Shown here piece by piece: positions 8,469 through 16,451 of a stretch of 64,000 bases of DNA (position 1 is the stretch's first letter; every line of letters starts with the position of its first letter). The notes under the pieces are model-generated. The model was not told the origin of the DNA. It worked only from the letters and a program-made list of their open reading frames with translations, and did no database searches. A program made the position numbers and the translations under genes. The stretch comes from Hallerella porci (lineage in GTDB: Bacteria > Fibrobacterota > Fibrobacteria > Fibrobacterales > Fibrobacteraceae): assembly GCF_003148885.1 (NCBI RefSeq), contig NZ_QGHD01000009.1, positions 31,937 through 95,936 on the forward strand, read 5' to 3'.

Positions 8469-9718
8469 GAAAGCCTCCGTGTGAGAATGAAAAGCGAAAT
8501 AAAGCAAATCGCATTTTCAATGGCGTAAGCGTAAAAGGGCGCTTGATATTTCCACGCAGCCGCGCCAAAAATGGTGAGCAATGTGAAGAATAAATCCGAA
8601 GCGATTTCAACCGAAATAAAGGCGACCGTTTCTTTCCGCGCGACAAGCGCTAAACCCAAACACCAACAGCCCGATTTGAAAAAATCGCCTACAAGTTGAA
8701 TCGGCAAAAGCGAAGAAAGCGGTAAAAATTTTTCGGAAAGCGCAAAGAGAATTAAATAATCGCGGACAAAAAACAGGAAACCAAAAAGCACAAAAGCGAG
8801 AATCATCACGCGGAGAAGTAATGCGGACAATGTTTTTTGAAATTCAATTTTTGAAGTCGCAGCCGATAAACGCGGAAGCAAAACTACGCCGAGAACCGAT
8901 GAAAATCCGACGTTGAAAAAATCTGAAATGCGAAGCGCACCTTGCCAAAATCCTGCGGCGTCCCAACCGAAATGATTGCCGATATACGATCGCATAAACA
9001 TGTAAAGTGCGGGCGTTAAAATCATCGGAATAATTCCCATGACCGCATAACCTTTCCACGGACGAAATTCAGCGCGCAATTTTGCATAGAAACGACGATA
9101 ACGAAAACCGCCGCGATGCGCAACGAAAAATGCAAAGAAAGATGAAACGATGGACTGCGTCGCAATCGCAGAAAGAATTGACATCGCATGAAAATGAATA
9201 AATAAAATGACCCAAAGGCAATTCAAAATGGAAGAGCCCGCAGTAATGATCGCCCAGCGTTTATAATCCGAAAGTCCATTCATGACCGCGGAACAAATCG
9301 CAATGACCGAGAGTGAAATGACTCCGGGAACAGCGAAGAGAATTGCGGCTTGCATATAACGCGGCGGAATGCCGGGGAATAAAGTTTGCAGCGGAGCGAT
9401 AAACGCAAAGAGAACAAAGAAAATCGCAGTTCCAATGGAGGCGTAAACCGAAATGCGAAAACCGCCGCGCCAAATGGGTCCTAATTTATCTTCTTCATTT
9501 TTATGGCGAGCGGTTAAACTGACCCAGCCATTTTGCAAAGCGAGAGACGAAGTTCCTTGGCCTAAATTGATGAGATTTTGCAACTGCCCTGCGATTGCAA
9601 ATCCCACGGGTCCCATGACCATCGCTAAAAATTTATTGGTGATAAATGCGCAAGCGATGCGAATCGCAGTGGCGATTCCCGAGCCTGCTGATTGTTTCCA
9701 AAATCCATTCATTTTCAT
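8453..9718 (-). CDS. Wzx-type O-antigen/polysaccharide flippase
   Basis: 421 aa polytopic protein (about 12 membrane helices) of the MATE-like polysaccharide translocase group. The N-terminus, with GIATAIRIACAFITNKFLA and MGPVGFAIAGQLQN, resembles WzxE/WzxB-type O-unit flippases. It should move the undecaprenyl-PP-linked repeat unit to the periplasmic side. The start ATG overlaps the upstream stop (ATGA). No Wzy polymerase or Wzz is seen in this operon, so those steps are encoded elsewhere or are not needed. Confidence 0.87.
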   Translation of the reverse strand: MKMNGFWKQSAGSGIATAIRIACAFITNKFLAMVMGPVGFAIAGQLQNLINLGQGTSSLALQNGWVSLTARHKNEEDKLGPIWRGGFRISVYASIGTAIFFVLFAFIAPLQTLFPGIPPRYMQAAILFAVPGVISLSVIAICSAVMNGLSDYKRWAIITAGSSILNCLWVILFIHFHAMSILSAIATQSIVSSFFAFFVAHRGGFRYRRFYAKLRAEFRPWKGYAVMGIIPMILTPALYMFMRSYIGNHFGWDAAGFWQGALRISDFFNVGFSSVLGVVLLPRLSAATSKIEFQKTLSALLLRVMILAFVLFGFLFFVRDYLILFALSEKFLPLSSLLPIQLVGDFFKSGCWCLGLALVARKETVAFISVEIASDLFFTLLTIFGAAAWKYQAPFYAYAIENAICFISLFILTRRLSWKNL

Positions 9719-10662
9719 AATGTGTACTCGTAAATATCAAAGGCGACGCCACGTCCTGCGTACATTTCTTTTTTGTGCGCAAGCCCTTCGTTTAGAACGC
9801 GGCCTTGTTCTTCGTTCGAAGTTCCCCAATCAAACCAACGCATTTCGGAAAATTGCGAAAGTAAATTCAGCATTAAAAAATCCATCGCAAAAAGAGAACG
9901 ACCTTTTTCGGAACTCGCCAAATATTGCGTATGCGCAACTTGCTTGGAAATGTAAACGATTCCGCCGGCGAGAAGTTCTGCGTTTTTCGTAACGGTAAAT
10001 AATCGAATATTTTCGGGAAAGCGCGAGGCGAGCAAATTCAATTCGGCTTTGGAATGCACCGGATGCGCCGTGTGTCTTTCGGCAAGGCAAGCGTCGAGTA
10101 AATCCCAAAATGCAGAAAAATTTTTTGACTCCGAAAAAACAAGTCCTTCGCGTTCACAACGGCTTTGATAATATCTTTTTTTTGCGGGCGGTTTCGAAAT
10201 TTTCGGTTCTAATGCGCTTGAAATAAGTCGCGCTTTTAACGTTGCATTTTTTCGGAAAAGCCAATATAAATCTTCTTGCGAAGGGCGCTCGGCAAAAATC
10301 CACGGCAGCGGTTTGTAGATGACTTTTTGCACATTCAATTTGCGCAATTCTTCATCGAGAAGAGAAAAAAGAATTTCAAATTCAGCGACGCTTACTTCGT
10401 CATCGACGACAAATCCGCCGAAAGTAAGTCCTGCGTGTGAACTGAAAATTCCTTCTTTTGAAATTGTCCCCGGAATGACGGCGCAAATTTTTTGCTTTTG
10501 AAAAAAGAGAAAAGATGCATCGGGAAAACGGTCGGCGTGATAATCCATGTAACCGCGATGAAAAAGAAAATTTCCGTTTCGCGCTTGACGAATAAATGCA
10601 TTCCAAATTTCTGCATCGGCTGCTGTATAACGGCGAATGGAAATCGGATATTTTTCAACCAT
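9715..10662 (-). CDS. GNAT/FemAB-like acyltransferase of the polysaccharide operon
   Basis: 315 aa from the ATG at 10662, where GGAG stands 6 bases upstream; the frame extends to 10764 but lies inside the preceding gene. The layout fits the FemAB-like/BioF2-type GNAT class (PF13480): a first half with FLFHRGYMDYHADRF, and a second half with LLAGGIVYISKQVAHTQYLAS and FDWGTSNEEQGRVLNEGL. Such proteins transfer acyl or aminoacyl groups to amino sugars or peptidoglycan. In this operon the free amine made by the DegT aminotransferase is a plausible acceptor (inference). Overlaps the upstream gene by 8 bases. Confidence 0.72.
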   Translation of the reverse strand: MVEKYPISIRRYTAADAEIWNAFIRQARNGNFLFHRGYMDYHADRFPDASFLFFQKQKICAVIPGTISKEGIFSSHAGLTFGGFVVDDEVSVAEFEILFSLLDEELRKLNVQKVIYKPLPWIFAERPSQEDLYWLFRKNATLKARLISSALEPKISKPPAKKRYYQSRCEREGLVFSESKNFSAFWDLLDACLAERHTAHPVHSKAELNLLASRFPENIRLFTVTKNAELLAGGIVYISKQVAHTQYLASSEKGRSLFAMDFLMLNLLSQFSEMRWFDWGTSNEEQGRVLNEGLAHKKEMYAGRGVAFDIYEYTL

Positions 10663-11230
10663 GTACTTCTCCGATGATTTTTGCGGGAACGCCGCCGAGG
10701 ATAACGCCTGCGGGGAATTTTCCTGCGACAACGGCGCCCGCTGCGACAACAGAATGTTCTGCAATTTCGGAACCTTTTAAAATCATCACGTTATCGCCGA
10801 TCCAAACATCTTCCGCAATTTTTACGGCTGCGCGTTTTGGCATTGCAGATAAACGCACTTCGGGTGCTGTCGAATGAAAATCGGAATCGTAAATTTTTAC
10901 ACCGTTACCGATGAGAGTATTTTTACCGATGAAAATTCCGGGACCTTCGGCGATGGCGACGAAACGATTTCCGACCCAAACATTTTCTGCAATTTCGATT
11001 TTTGCATTTTCATTTCGCGGATTGAAAAATGCATACGAATTCCAAAAGTCTGCATCATTTTCAACGCCGACATGAACATTTTTTGCAAAGGAAATTTTGC
11101 CCGCGCCTTGCGCTAAAAGGGGCGAAGAATTTATCGGTTTTCCGCTGACGTGAGCGTCCGACAAAATGCGGTAAAATGCTCGGCGAAAAATCATCGCCGC
11201 TTTGCGCAAAATTTTACGGACGATACGCAT
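10655..11230 (-). CDS. Hexapeptide-repeat (left-handed beta-helix) acyltransferase
   Basis: 191 aa. Left-handed beta-helix repeats are visible as [LIV]GxxxxI-type hexads: [29 protein letters not shown], and the trimeric-fold end [27 protein letters not shown], closing with [14 protein letters not shown] contains the usual catalytic-type His. It belongs to the WbbJ/sugar O- or N-acetyltransferase group. After two FdtA-type proteins and a DegT aminotransferase it is the natural candidate for N-acetylating dTDP-3-amino-3,6-dideoxyhexose (FdtC/QdtC role, inferred). GAGG lies 6 bases before the ATG, which overlaps the upstream gene by 17 bases. Confidence 0.8.
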   Translation of the reverse strand: MRIVRKILRKAAMIFRRAFYRILSDAHVSGKPINSSPLLAQGAGKISFAKNVHVGVENDADFWNSYAFFNPRNENAKIEIAENVWVGNRFVAIAEGPGIFIGKNTLIGNGVKIYDSDFHSTAPEVRLSAMPKRAAVKIAEDVWIGDNVMILKGSEIAEHSVVAAGAVVAGKFPAGVILGGVPAKIIGEVHG

Positions 11231-12323
11231 TCACCGCCTCGATGATTTGTGAAATTTCGTTTTCGGTTAACTGCGGATAAAGCGGCAAACTGAGTTCTGT
11301 CTCCGCGATATTTTCTGCAATCGGAAACGAGAGCGCATTCCATTCGGCGTAAGCTTTTTGCTTGTGCGGTGGAATTGGATAGTGCACCAAAGTTCCAATG
11401 CCGCGGAGTTTTAAATGTTCTTGCAAAGCTTCGCGATTTTTTGTGCGAATCGCAAAAATGTGCCACACATGTTCGCCCGCATTTCCTGCATCCGGAAGTT
11501 GAATTGCTTCGTTTTGAATTTCTTGCAGATAACGTTTTGCAATTTTTTGACGGCGCAAATTTTCGGCATCTAAATGTGGTAATTTTTTGGCGAGAATTGC
11601 CGCTTGCAATTCGTCTAACCGCGAATTCATTCCGCGAAATGCGTTGACATATTTTTGTTCGCTGCCGTAATTGGCGAGTGCGCGAATTGTCTTCGCTAAA
11701 TTTTCGTCCGAAGTCGTGACGGCGCCAGCGTCGCCGAGTGCGCCTAAATTTTTCCCCGGATAAAAACTAAAACCTGCGGCATCACCGAAAGCGCCTGCGC
11801 GAATTTCATCTTGCTTTGCGCCGTGACCTTGAGCCGCATCTTCAATCAAAAGCAGATGATTTTCTTTGGCAAATTTGGCAAGTTCTTTTCCCGGAATGAC
11901 GCGGCCGTATAAATGCACTGCGAGAATGGCTTTCGCTTCGGGATTTTTAGCAAATGCTTCTTGAATATTTTTCAAAGAAATGTTAAAAGTTTTTTCGTCG
12001 GGTTCCACTAAAATCGGTTTTAATCCCGCTTCGTTAATCGCCAAAATCGAAGCGATGTAAGTATTTGACGGCACAAAAACCGCATCGCCGACATTTAATT
12101 TTTTTAAGAGAATGAGCGCTCGGAAAATGAGAGTTAATGCTTCAAGTCCGTTTCCGACGCCAACGCAAAATTTTGTGCCACAAAATTTCGCAAATTGCAT
12201 TTCAAAATTTTCGCATTCTTTGCCGCGGATATACCAACCGCTTTCGATAACGCGCTGAGTCGCTTCCGAAATTTCTTCGTGAAAAAATTCCGTCACCCGT
12301 TTTAAATCCAAGTAAGGAATCAT
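11214..12323 (-). CDS. DegT/DnrJ/EryC1 sugar aminotransferase (FdtB/QdtB-like)
   Basis: 369 aa from the ATG at 12323 (ATGA overlap with the upstream gene); the open frame extends further but inside that gene. Typical start [14 protein letters not shown]. The PLP lysine lies in [16 protein letters not shown], and [19 protein letters not shown] and [10 protein letters not shown] are family motifs. The enzyme puts an amino group onto a keto sugar nucleotide. With FdtA-type ketoisomerases directly upstream the likely product is dTDP-3-amino-3,6-dideoxy-galactose or -glucose (Fuc3N or Qui3N). Which epimer cannot be told. RmlA/RmlB, needed for the precursor, are not in the window. Confidence 0.9.
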   Translation of the reverse strand: MIPYLDLKRVTEFFHEEISEATQRVIESGWYIRGKECENFEMQFAKFCGTKFCVGVGNGLEALTLIFRALILLKKLNVGDAVFVPSNTYIASILAINEAGLKPILVEPDEKTFNISLKNIQEAFAKNPEAKAILAVHLYGRVIPGKELAKFAKENHLLLIEDAAQGHGAKQDEIRAGAFGDAAGFSFYPGKNLGALGDAGAVTTSDENLAKTIRALANYGSEQKYVNAFRGMNSRLDELQAAILAKKLPHLDAENLRRQKIAKRYLQEIQNEAIQLPDAGNAGEHVWHIFAIRTKNREALQEHLKLRGIGTLVHYPIPPHKQKAYAEWNALSFPIAENIAETELSLPLYPQLTENEISQIIEAVNAYRP

Positions 12324-12748
12324 TTGCTGCCTCGCCGTGTTGCGGCGTATTCTGTAAAACGCGCGTAATCGCGAATGTAATCGGCTTCGTCGTAAGCGTG
12401 CGAGGCGAGCACTAAACAAATGGATCCCGAAGAAAAATTCAATTCTTCTGCCCACACGCCAGGCGGCACATAAACACCGTAATAAGGACGATCCAAGTGA
12501 ACGATTTGCGAATGAATGCCGTCGTCAATTTTTGCATCAAATGAACCCGATGCAGCGATCAAAAGTTGATGACATTTTTTGTGCGCATGGCCGCCGCGAT
12601 TTTCACCGCCCGGAATATCGTAGAGGTAAAAAACGCGTTGAATTTCAAAAGGAAGATTTTTTGAATTTTCTAATGCGGTAAGCGAGCCGGAGCGTTCACT
12701 GATCCGCGGAAATTCAATGAATTGACAACCGGCAATTAAATTTTGCAT
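12320..12748 (-). CDS. FdtA/QdtA-type dTDP-4-keto-6-deoxyglucose 3,4-ketoisomerase (WxcM-like cupin)
   Basis: 142 aa from the ATG at 12748. Small cupin of the WxcM-like family: [19 protein letters not shown], then [25 protein letters not shown] and [17 protein letters not shown]. The RGxHAHK motif carries both His residues that FdtA-type isomerases use. It should convert dTDP-4-keto-6-deoxyglucose to the 3-keto form for the aminotransferase encoded next. It overlaps the upstream paralog by 13 bases and the downstream gene by 4. Confidence 0.85.
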   Translation of the reverse strand: MQNLIAGCQFIEFPRISERSGSLTALENSKNLPFEIQRVFYLYDIPGGENRGGHAHKKCHQLLIAASGSFDAKIDDGIHSQIVHLDRPYYGVYVPPGVWAEELNFSSGSICLVLASHAYDEADYIRDYARFTEYAATRRGSK

Positions 12749-13155
12749 GCGCAAGCCTTTTGAAACACATCCCAATCCCAGATGTAATCATCTGGATCGT
12801 AAGCGGTTGAACTGAGAACGAGTGCTACGGAATTTGTAGAAAAATTATCGAGAGTGCGAAAATGCATCGGCGGCACATAAAGCCCTTGATATGATCTGCG
12901 AAGCGAATAACGTTCTTCTTTTTTTCCGTTGTGCAAAAGAACGTCAAAACTTCCCGAAAGAGCGATGATGAATTCGTGCTGCGTTTTAAACGCATGACTT
13001 CCGCGCAATTCGCCACCGGGAACATCGTAAATCCAATAGCAGCGTTGAATGCGAAAAGGAATGTGCTTTTCGGATTCGATGAAACTCAAATTTCCGCGAT
13101 CGTCTAAAATCTTCGGAAGGGAAATGAGCTGCGGAATAAGCGGCTGCGAAATCAT
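12736..13155 (-). CDS. Second FdtA/WxcM-like cupin with an altered active-site motif
   Basis: 139 aa. Same fold and motif order as the next gene: CYWIYDVPGGELRGSHAF, GSFDVLLHNG, YQGLYVPPMHFRTL and LVLSSTAYDPDDYIWDWDVF. The catalytic motif reads RGSHAFK instead of RGxHAHK, so the second His is Phe. This may mean a changed reaction, a structural partner, or a duplicate losing activity. It is the first gene of the compact operon; no clear ribosome site precedes its ATG, and 21 bases separate it from the lipoprotein gene upstream. Confidence 0.8.
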   Translation of the reverse strand: MISQPLIPQLISLPKILDDRGNLSFIESEKHIPFRIQRCYWIYDVPGGELRGSHAFKTQHEFIIALSGSFDVLLHNGKKEERYSLRRSYQGLYVPPMHFRTLDNFSTNSVALVLSSTAYDPDDYIWDWDVFQKACACKI

Positions 13156-13176
13156 AATGATAAAATAGAAAATTGC

Positions 13177-13755
13177 TTATTCGCAATCCAAGCATTGCCA
13201 ATCGACAACGCCTGAGTCATAACCGAAGCGGTCGCGCGTGAAACTTTCGATGTCGATTAAAAATCCGATATCGCCTGCATTTTCGGTGCAACAACCATCG
13301 CAATCGGAATCGGAGCAAATATCGTAAACGGTGGCGTCAATTTCTGCGCCATTTTTCCGCAACCGAAACGTTTTTAATCCGTATTGTTTCCAATCTTTTT
13401 CGTGCACCGCGATAATGTTGTGCGATTTCACCCAATCTTTGCTTTGAACGCCGTCGAGACCGTAAAATTGACCCGCCCACGTGCAGCCATTATATTCAAT
13501 GCATTCTTCGCTGTTGGAATCTGGATACGATTCATACCAAGTGAGATTTGCTTGATTCCAAACTTCGAAAACAGAATCTTTTGTCGCAGGCAATTCACTG
13601 GAACTTGAAATATCGGCAGAAGAAATTTTGGTTGCAGAAGATATTTCTTGCGATGAAGAAATAATCGGCTCTTCGCTCGCTGAGCTAGAACTGCTATCAT
13701 CGCAAGCGATGAGTAAAAGAGAAATGCAGAGGCCGAAGAAAATTGATAATTTCAT
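13177..13755 (-). CDS. Lipoprotein with a Ser-rich linker and an expansin/RlpA-like double-psi beta-barrel domain
   Basis: 192 aa from the ATG at 13755 with AAGGAG upstream. The lipobox LIAC places the lipidated cysteine at residue 18; a Ser/Glu-rich linker typical of Fibrobacter surface lipoproteins follows (about 21-60). The mature domain (about 65-192) contains CTWAGQFYGLDG, LRLRKNGAEIDATVYDICS-type strands, a Cys cluster CSDSDCDGCC and GFLIDIESFTRDRFG. This pattern recalls expansin/barwin-like double-psi barrels in fungal and plant cell-wall proteins, so a role in loosening or binding plant wall is suggested. The family call is from memory of motif layout. The gene follows the 498-aa unknown by 29 bases. 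Confidence 0.6.
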   Translation of the reverse strand: MKLSIFFGLCISLLLIACDDSSSSSASEEPIISSSQEISSATKISSADISSSSELPATKDSVFEVWNQANLTWYESYPDSNSEECIEYNGCTWAGQFYGLDGVQSKDWVKSHNIIAVHEKDWKQYGLKTFRLRKNGAEIDATVYDICSDSDCDGCCTENAGDIGFLIDIESFTRDRFGYDSGVVDWQCLDCE

Positions 13756-13784
13756 AGAAGTCTCCTTTTTCTCCGAAAATAAAT

Positions 13785-15281
13785 TCACCAAACCAATTTT
13801 GCAATACGCGCAACATTATTTTTCCCTGCGCGATTATCGCTCGGCGTTTTCGCAATTACCGATTGATAACGATCATTGCCGAGATAAGTTAATTTGTAAT
13901 GTTTCCCGTCTTCGCTGATGCGGAATCCTAAATTTTCTAATTCTTGTCGCAGCGGTTTTGTCATGCCTGTGTAACTATTTAAAAGTCGTTTGAGTTCGCT
14001 CGATTTCTTTTCGCAAAGATGTTGATACTGATTGGCTTGAATAATTTGAGTGATCACATCTTTTCTTCGCGAAATTTCTTGCAAATTGGGAAGAGCATCT
14101 TTTAAAGTCGAAAGAACGATGTCTTTAATTTCGCCCGGAAAAGCTTCGCGTTCATCGCCACTAAATAAAACGGGAAAATTTCCTGAGGCATCTAACTTGG
14201 CGCGCAATCCTTGATTTTCATAGGATAAATTTTCGTTTGCCCGCATGAGATCTTGAATTTGTTTTTGCAAACGCTCCGTGTCGTCATCAAAACTTTCAAT
14301 CATTTTATTCGCTTCTTCTTGCGCTTGCGCCCGAATGCGAGCTTCTTCATCGTCAAAAGAATTGATTAGCTGAACGACTTCGGATTTTGCAACTTGGCAC
14401 GCTTTTTCGGCGGCGATGCGTTCTTCTTGTTGATGTTTTAAGCGGTCTTGTAAAATCGCATTATTGACGCCGTGCCATGTGAAAAGTGTATCGACCATTT
14501 GCTGATTTGCATAATGGATGACTTGTCGCACAATTTGTAAATAAAGCGATGAATTTTTTTCTACTCCCGCTTGCGAATAAAGGCGACGTTTTTCCATCGG
14601 CGGATTCGGATAATAAATTCCTACGGTGCCGTTAAATTCATTGCGACCATTGGATTCTTCGCGTAATTGACGATAAAGAAAAACATCTTTTTGTACAACG
14701 ACATGAGCGATTCCCGCTAAAGTTTTTGCTAGGGCAAATGCATCAACCGCTTCTTTGCCATTGCGCATTTTCGACACAAAAACAACGGGCAATTCATATT
14801 GAATATTTCCGAGCATCAGCTCGGTGAGAAGAGATAAATTTTCTTCGTCAATGGTAAAAGGTTTCCAATCGATAGGAAAGTCGCCGTCGTTTTGCACATA
14901 GCTGCGATCGATTAAAAGCGAAATAAAATGCGGCGTAGAAAATTTTGAATCGACGGGAATGGCGTCGGAACGATAACTGCGATCTAAACGAATGGAAATT
15001 TTTCTTTCGTTAAAATGGATCACATAATCGGTATCCCAAATCACACCGTCTGCGTCTTTCTTTTCGTAGCGCACCGCAATCATATTTTGATTGCGATATT
15101 CTTCAATCGCTAAAGAGCGATTTTCAAATTGGTAGAAAATATTTCGTTCGCCGTTCCATTGGATATTTGGAATGATATTCTCGGGATGAGAACTCGTTTG
15201 ATTCCATTCGATGACTAATCGAATAAAATCTTCAGGCGTTAATTTTTCGTTAATTCGAAGAATCGTTGAAAATAAAAGCAT
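13785..15281 (-). CDS. Uncharacterised 498-aa protein with a central coiled coil
   Basis: 498 aa with a perfect GGAGG site before the ATG. I do not recognise a named domain. The N-terminal ~270 residues look alpha/beta (motifs NIQWNGERNIFYQFENRS, MIAVRYEKKDADGVIWDT, RKISIRLDRSY, ELPVVFVSKMRNGK, GIAHVVVQKD). Residues about 285-380 form a long Glu/Gln/Lys/Ala-rich coiled coil. The C-terminal ~100 residues end in DGKHYKLTYLGNDRYQSVI, reminiscent of HicA/dsRBD-like small beta modules. There is no signal peptide or membrane helix, so it is cytoplasmic. I recall similar full-length proteins in unrelated phyla, which suggests a mobile accessory gene, but no function is known to me. Confidence 0.75.
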   Translation of the reverse strand: MLLFSTILRINEKLTPEDFIRLVIEWNQTSSHPENIIPNIQWNGERNIFYQFENRSLAIEEYRNQNMIAVRYEKKDADGVIWDTDYVIHFNERKISIRLDRSYRSDAIPVDSKFSTPHFISLLIDRSYVQNDGDFPIDWKPFTIDEENLSLLTELMLGNIQYELPVVFVSKMRNGKEAVDAFALAKTLAGIAHVVVQKDVFLYRQLREESNGRNEFNGTVGIYYPNPPMEKRRLYSQAGVEKNSSLYLQIVRQVIHYANQQMVDTLFTWHGVNNAILQDRLKHQQEERIAAEKACQVAKSEVVQLINSFDDEEARIRAQAQEEANKMIESFDDDTERLQKQIQDLMRANENLSYENQGLRAKLDASGNFPVLFSGDEREAFPGEIKDIVLSTLKDALPNLQEISRRKDVITQIIQANQYQHLCEKKSSELKRLLNSYTGMTKPLRQELENLGFRISEDGKHYKLTYLGNDRYQSVIAKTPSDNRAGKNNVARIAKLVW

Positions 15282-15374
15282 TGTGTCCTCCTCAATTTCT
15301 GTTAAATATACAATTTTGAATTTGAAAATTTTTGAAATATCGAAAAATTAAAATTTAATTTGTGCGTAAAATTT

Positions 15375-16451
15375 TTAAAAAAGTTCTGTTTGAATATGGA
15401 TCTCATTTTCGGCAGAATTATTCTCGAGACGAATGCCGGCGCCGAGTAATCGCACTTTTTGTTGTGAATTATAACGCTCGCGGAAAAGAGAAGAAAATCG
15501 CTTCCACGAAACGTCAGAAAATGTGCGTTCGATCGTCGTCGATTTGAAATTTTCGTATTTGATTTTTACGAAGCAATGAAAAACCGGAAAAGTTTTTTGC
15601 GATTCTTTTTCGATGTAGCGATTGGCGCGTTTTAAAAATTCGAAATAAACGGTGCGCAATTCTTTCTCACAATTTTCAACGCCGAAGACATCTTGCGGAA
15701 AAGTAAATTCGGTGGAAATGGATTTGCGAATGCGCGAAGGATTCACCGGACGATTATCAATTCCGCGTGAAAAATCATAAAGCGATTCGCCCAAACTGCC
15801 GAAGCGTTGAAATAATTCTTCTTTCGAAAAGGGGCGAATGTCTTTGCACAAAACGAAACCTTGCGCGAGAAATTTTTTGAGACTCGCTTTTCCGACGCCG
15901 GGAATTTTTTCAAGAGGAAGTTCTGCGGTAAAATTGTCCACATCTTCGGGGCGAATGGTAAATTGACCGTTGGGCTTTTTCCAATCGCTTGCGACTTTTG
16001 CTAAAAATTTATTGGGAGCAATTCCTGCGCTAGCTGTGATGCCGCCGCGTTCTTCAAAAATGGCATTGCGAATTTCTTGGGCGATGAGAGAGGCTGAACC
16101 GTTTTGCGTGTCGCTGCCGGTAACATCTAAAAAAGCTTCGTCTAAACTGAGGCCTTCGACGCGGTTTGTGTAGCGATAAAAAATTTTGAAAATTTCTGCG
16201 GATTCTGCTTGATAAGCTGCGTGATCAACGGGTAGCAAAACGAGATTCGGGCAACGTTTTAACGCTTGAAATGTGGACATCGCAGAATGCAATCCGAATT
16301 CTCGTGCGGGATAATTGCAAGTGGAAAGAACGCTGCGATTTTCGACGCTTCCGCCAACAGCCATCGGCACAAAACGATATTCGGGATGTCTTCGCATTTC
16401 GACTGCTGCGTAGAAACAGTCCATATCGATGTGGATGATTTTGCGAATCAC
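15375..16451 (-). CDS. dinB: DNA polymerase IV (Y-family)
   Basis: 358 aa, GTG start overlapping the uvrC stop as GTGA, with GGAG 5 bases upstream. Y-family motifs: IHIDMDCFYAAVEMR with the first catalytic Asp, SLDEAFLDVT with the catalytic Asp/Glu pair, and SAGIAPNKFLAKVASDWKKP. A helix-hairpin-helix follows (LEKIPGVGKASLKKF). The extreme C-terminus QTELF is a sliding-clamp binding motif. It performs error-prone translesion synthesis. Linked to uvrC in a DNA-repair pair. Confidence 0.95.
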   Translation of the reverse strand: MIRKIIHIDMDCFYAAVEMRRHPEYRFVPMAVGGSVENRSVLSTCNYPAREFGLHSAMSTFQALKRCPNLVLLPVDHAAYQAESAEIFKIFYRYTNRVEGLSLDEAFLDVTGSDTQNGSASLIAQEIRNAIFEERGGITASAGIAPNKFLAKVASDWKKPNGQFTIRPEDVDNFTAELPLEKIPGVGKASLKKFLAQGFVLCKDIRPFSKEELFQRFGSLGESLYDFSRGIDNRPVNPSRIRKSISTEFTFPQDVFGVENCEKELRTVYFEFLKRANRYIEKESQKTFPVFHCFVKIKYENFKSTTIERTFSDVSWKRFSSLFRERYNSQQKVRLLGAGIRLENNSAENEIHIQTELF

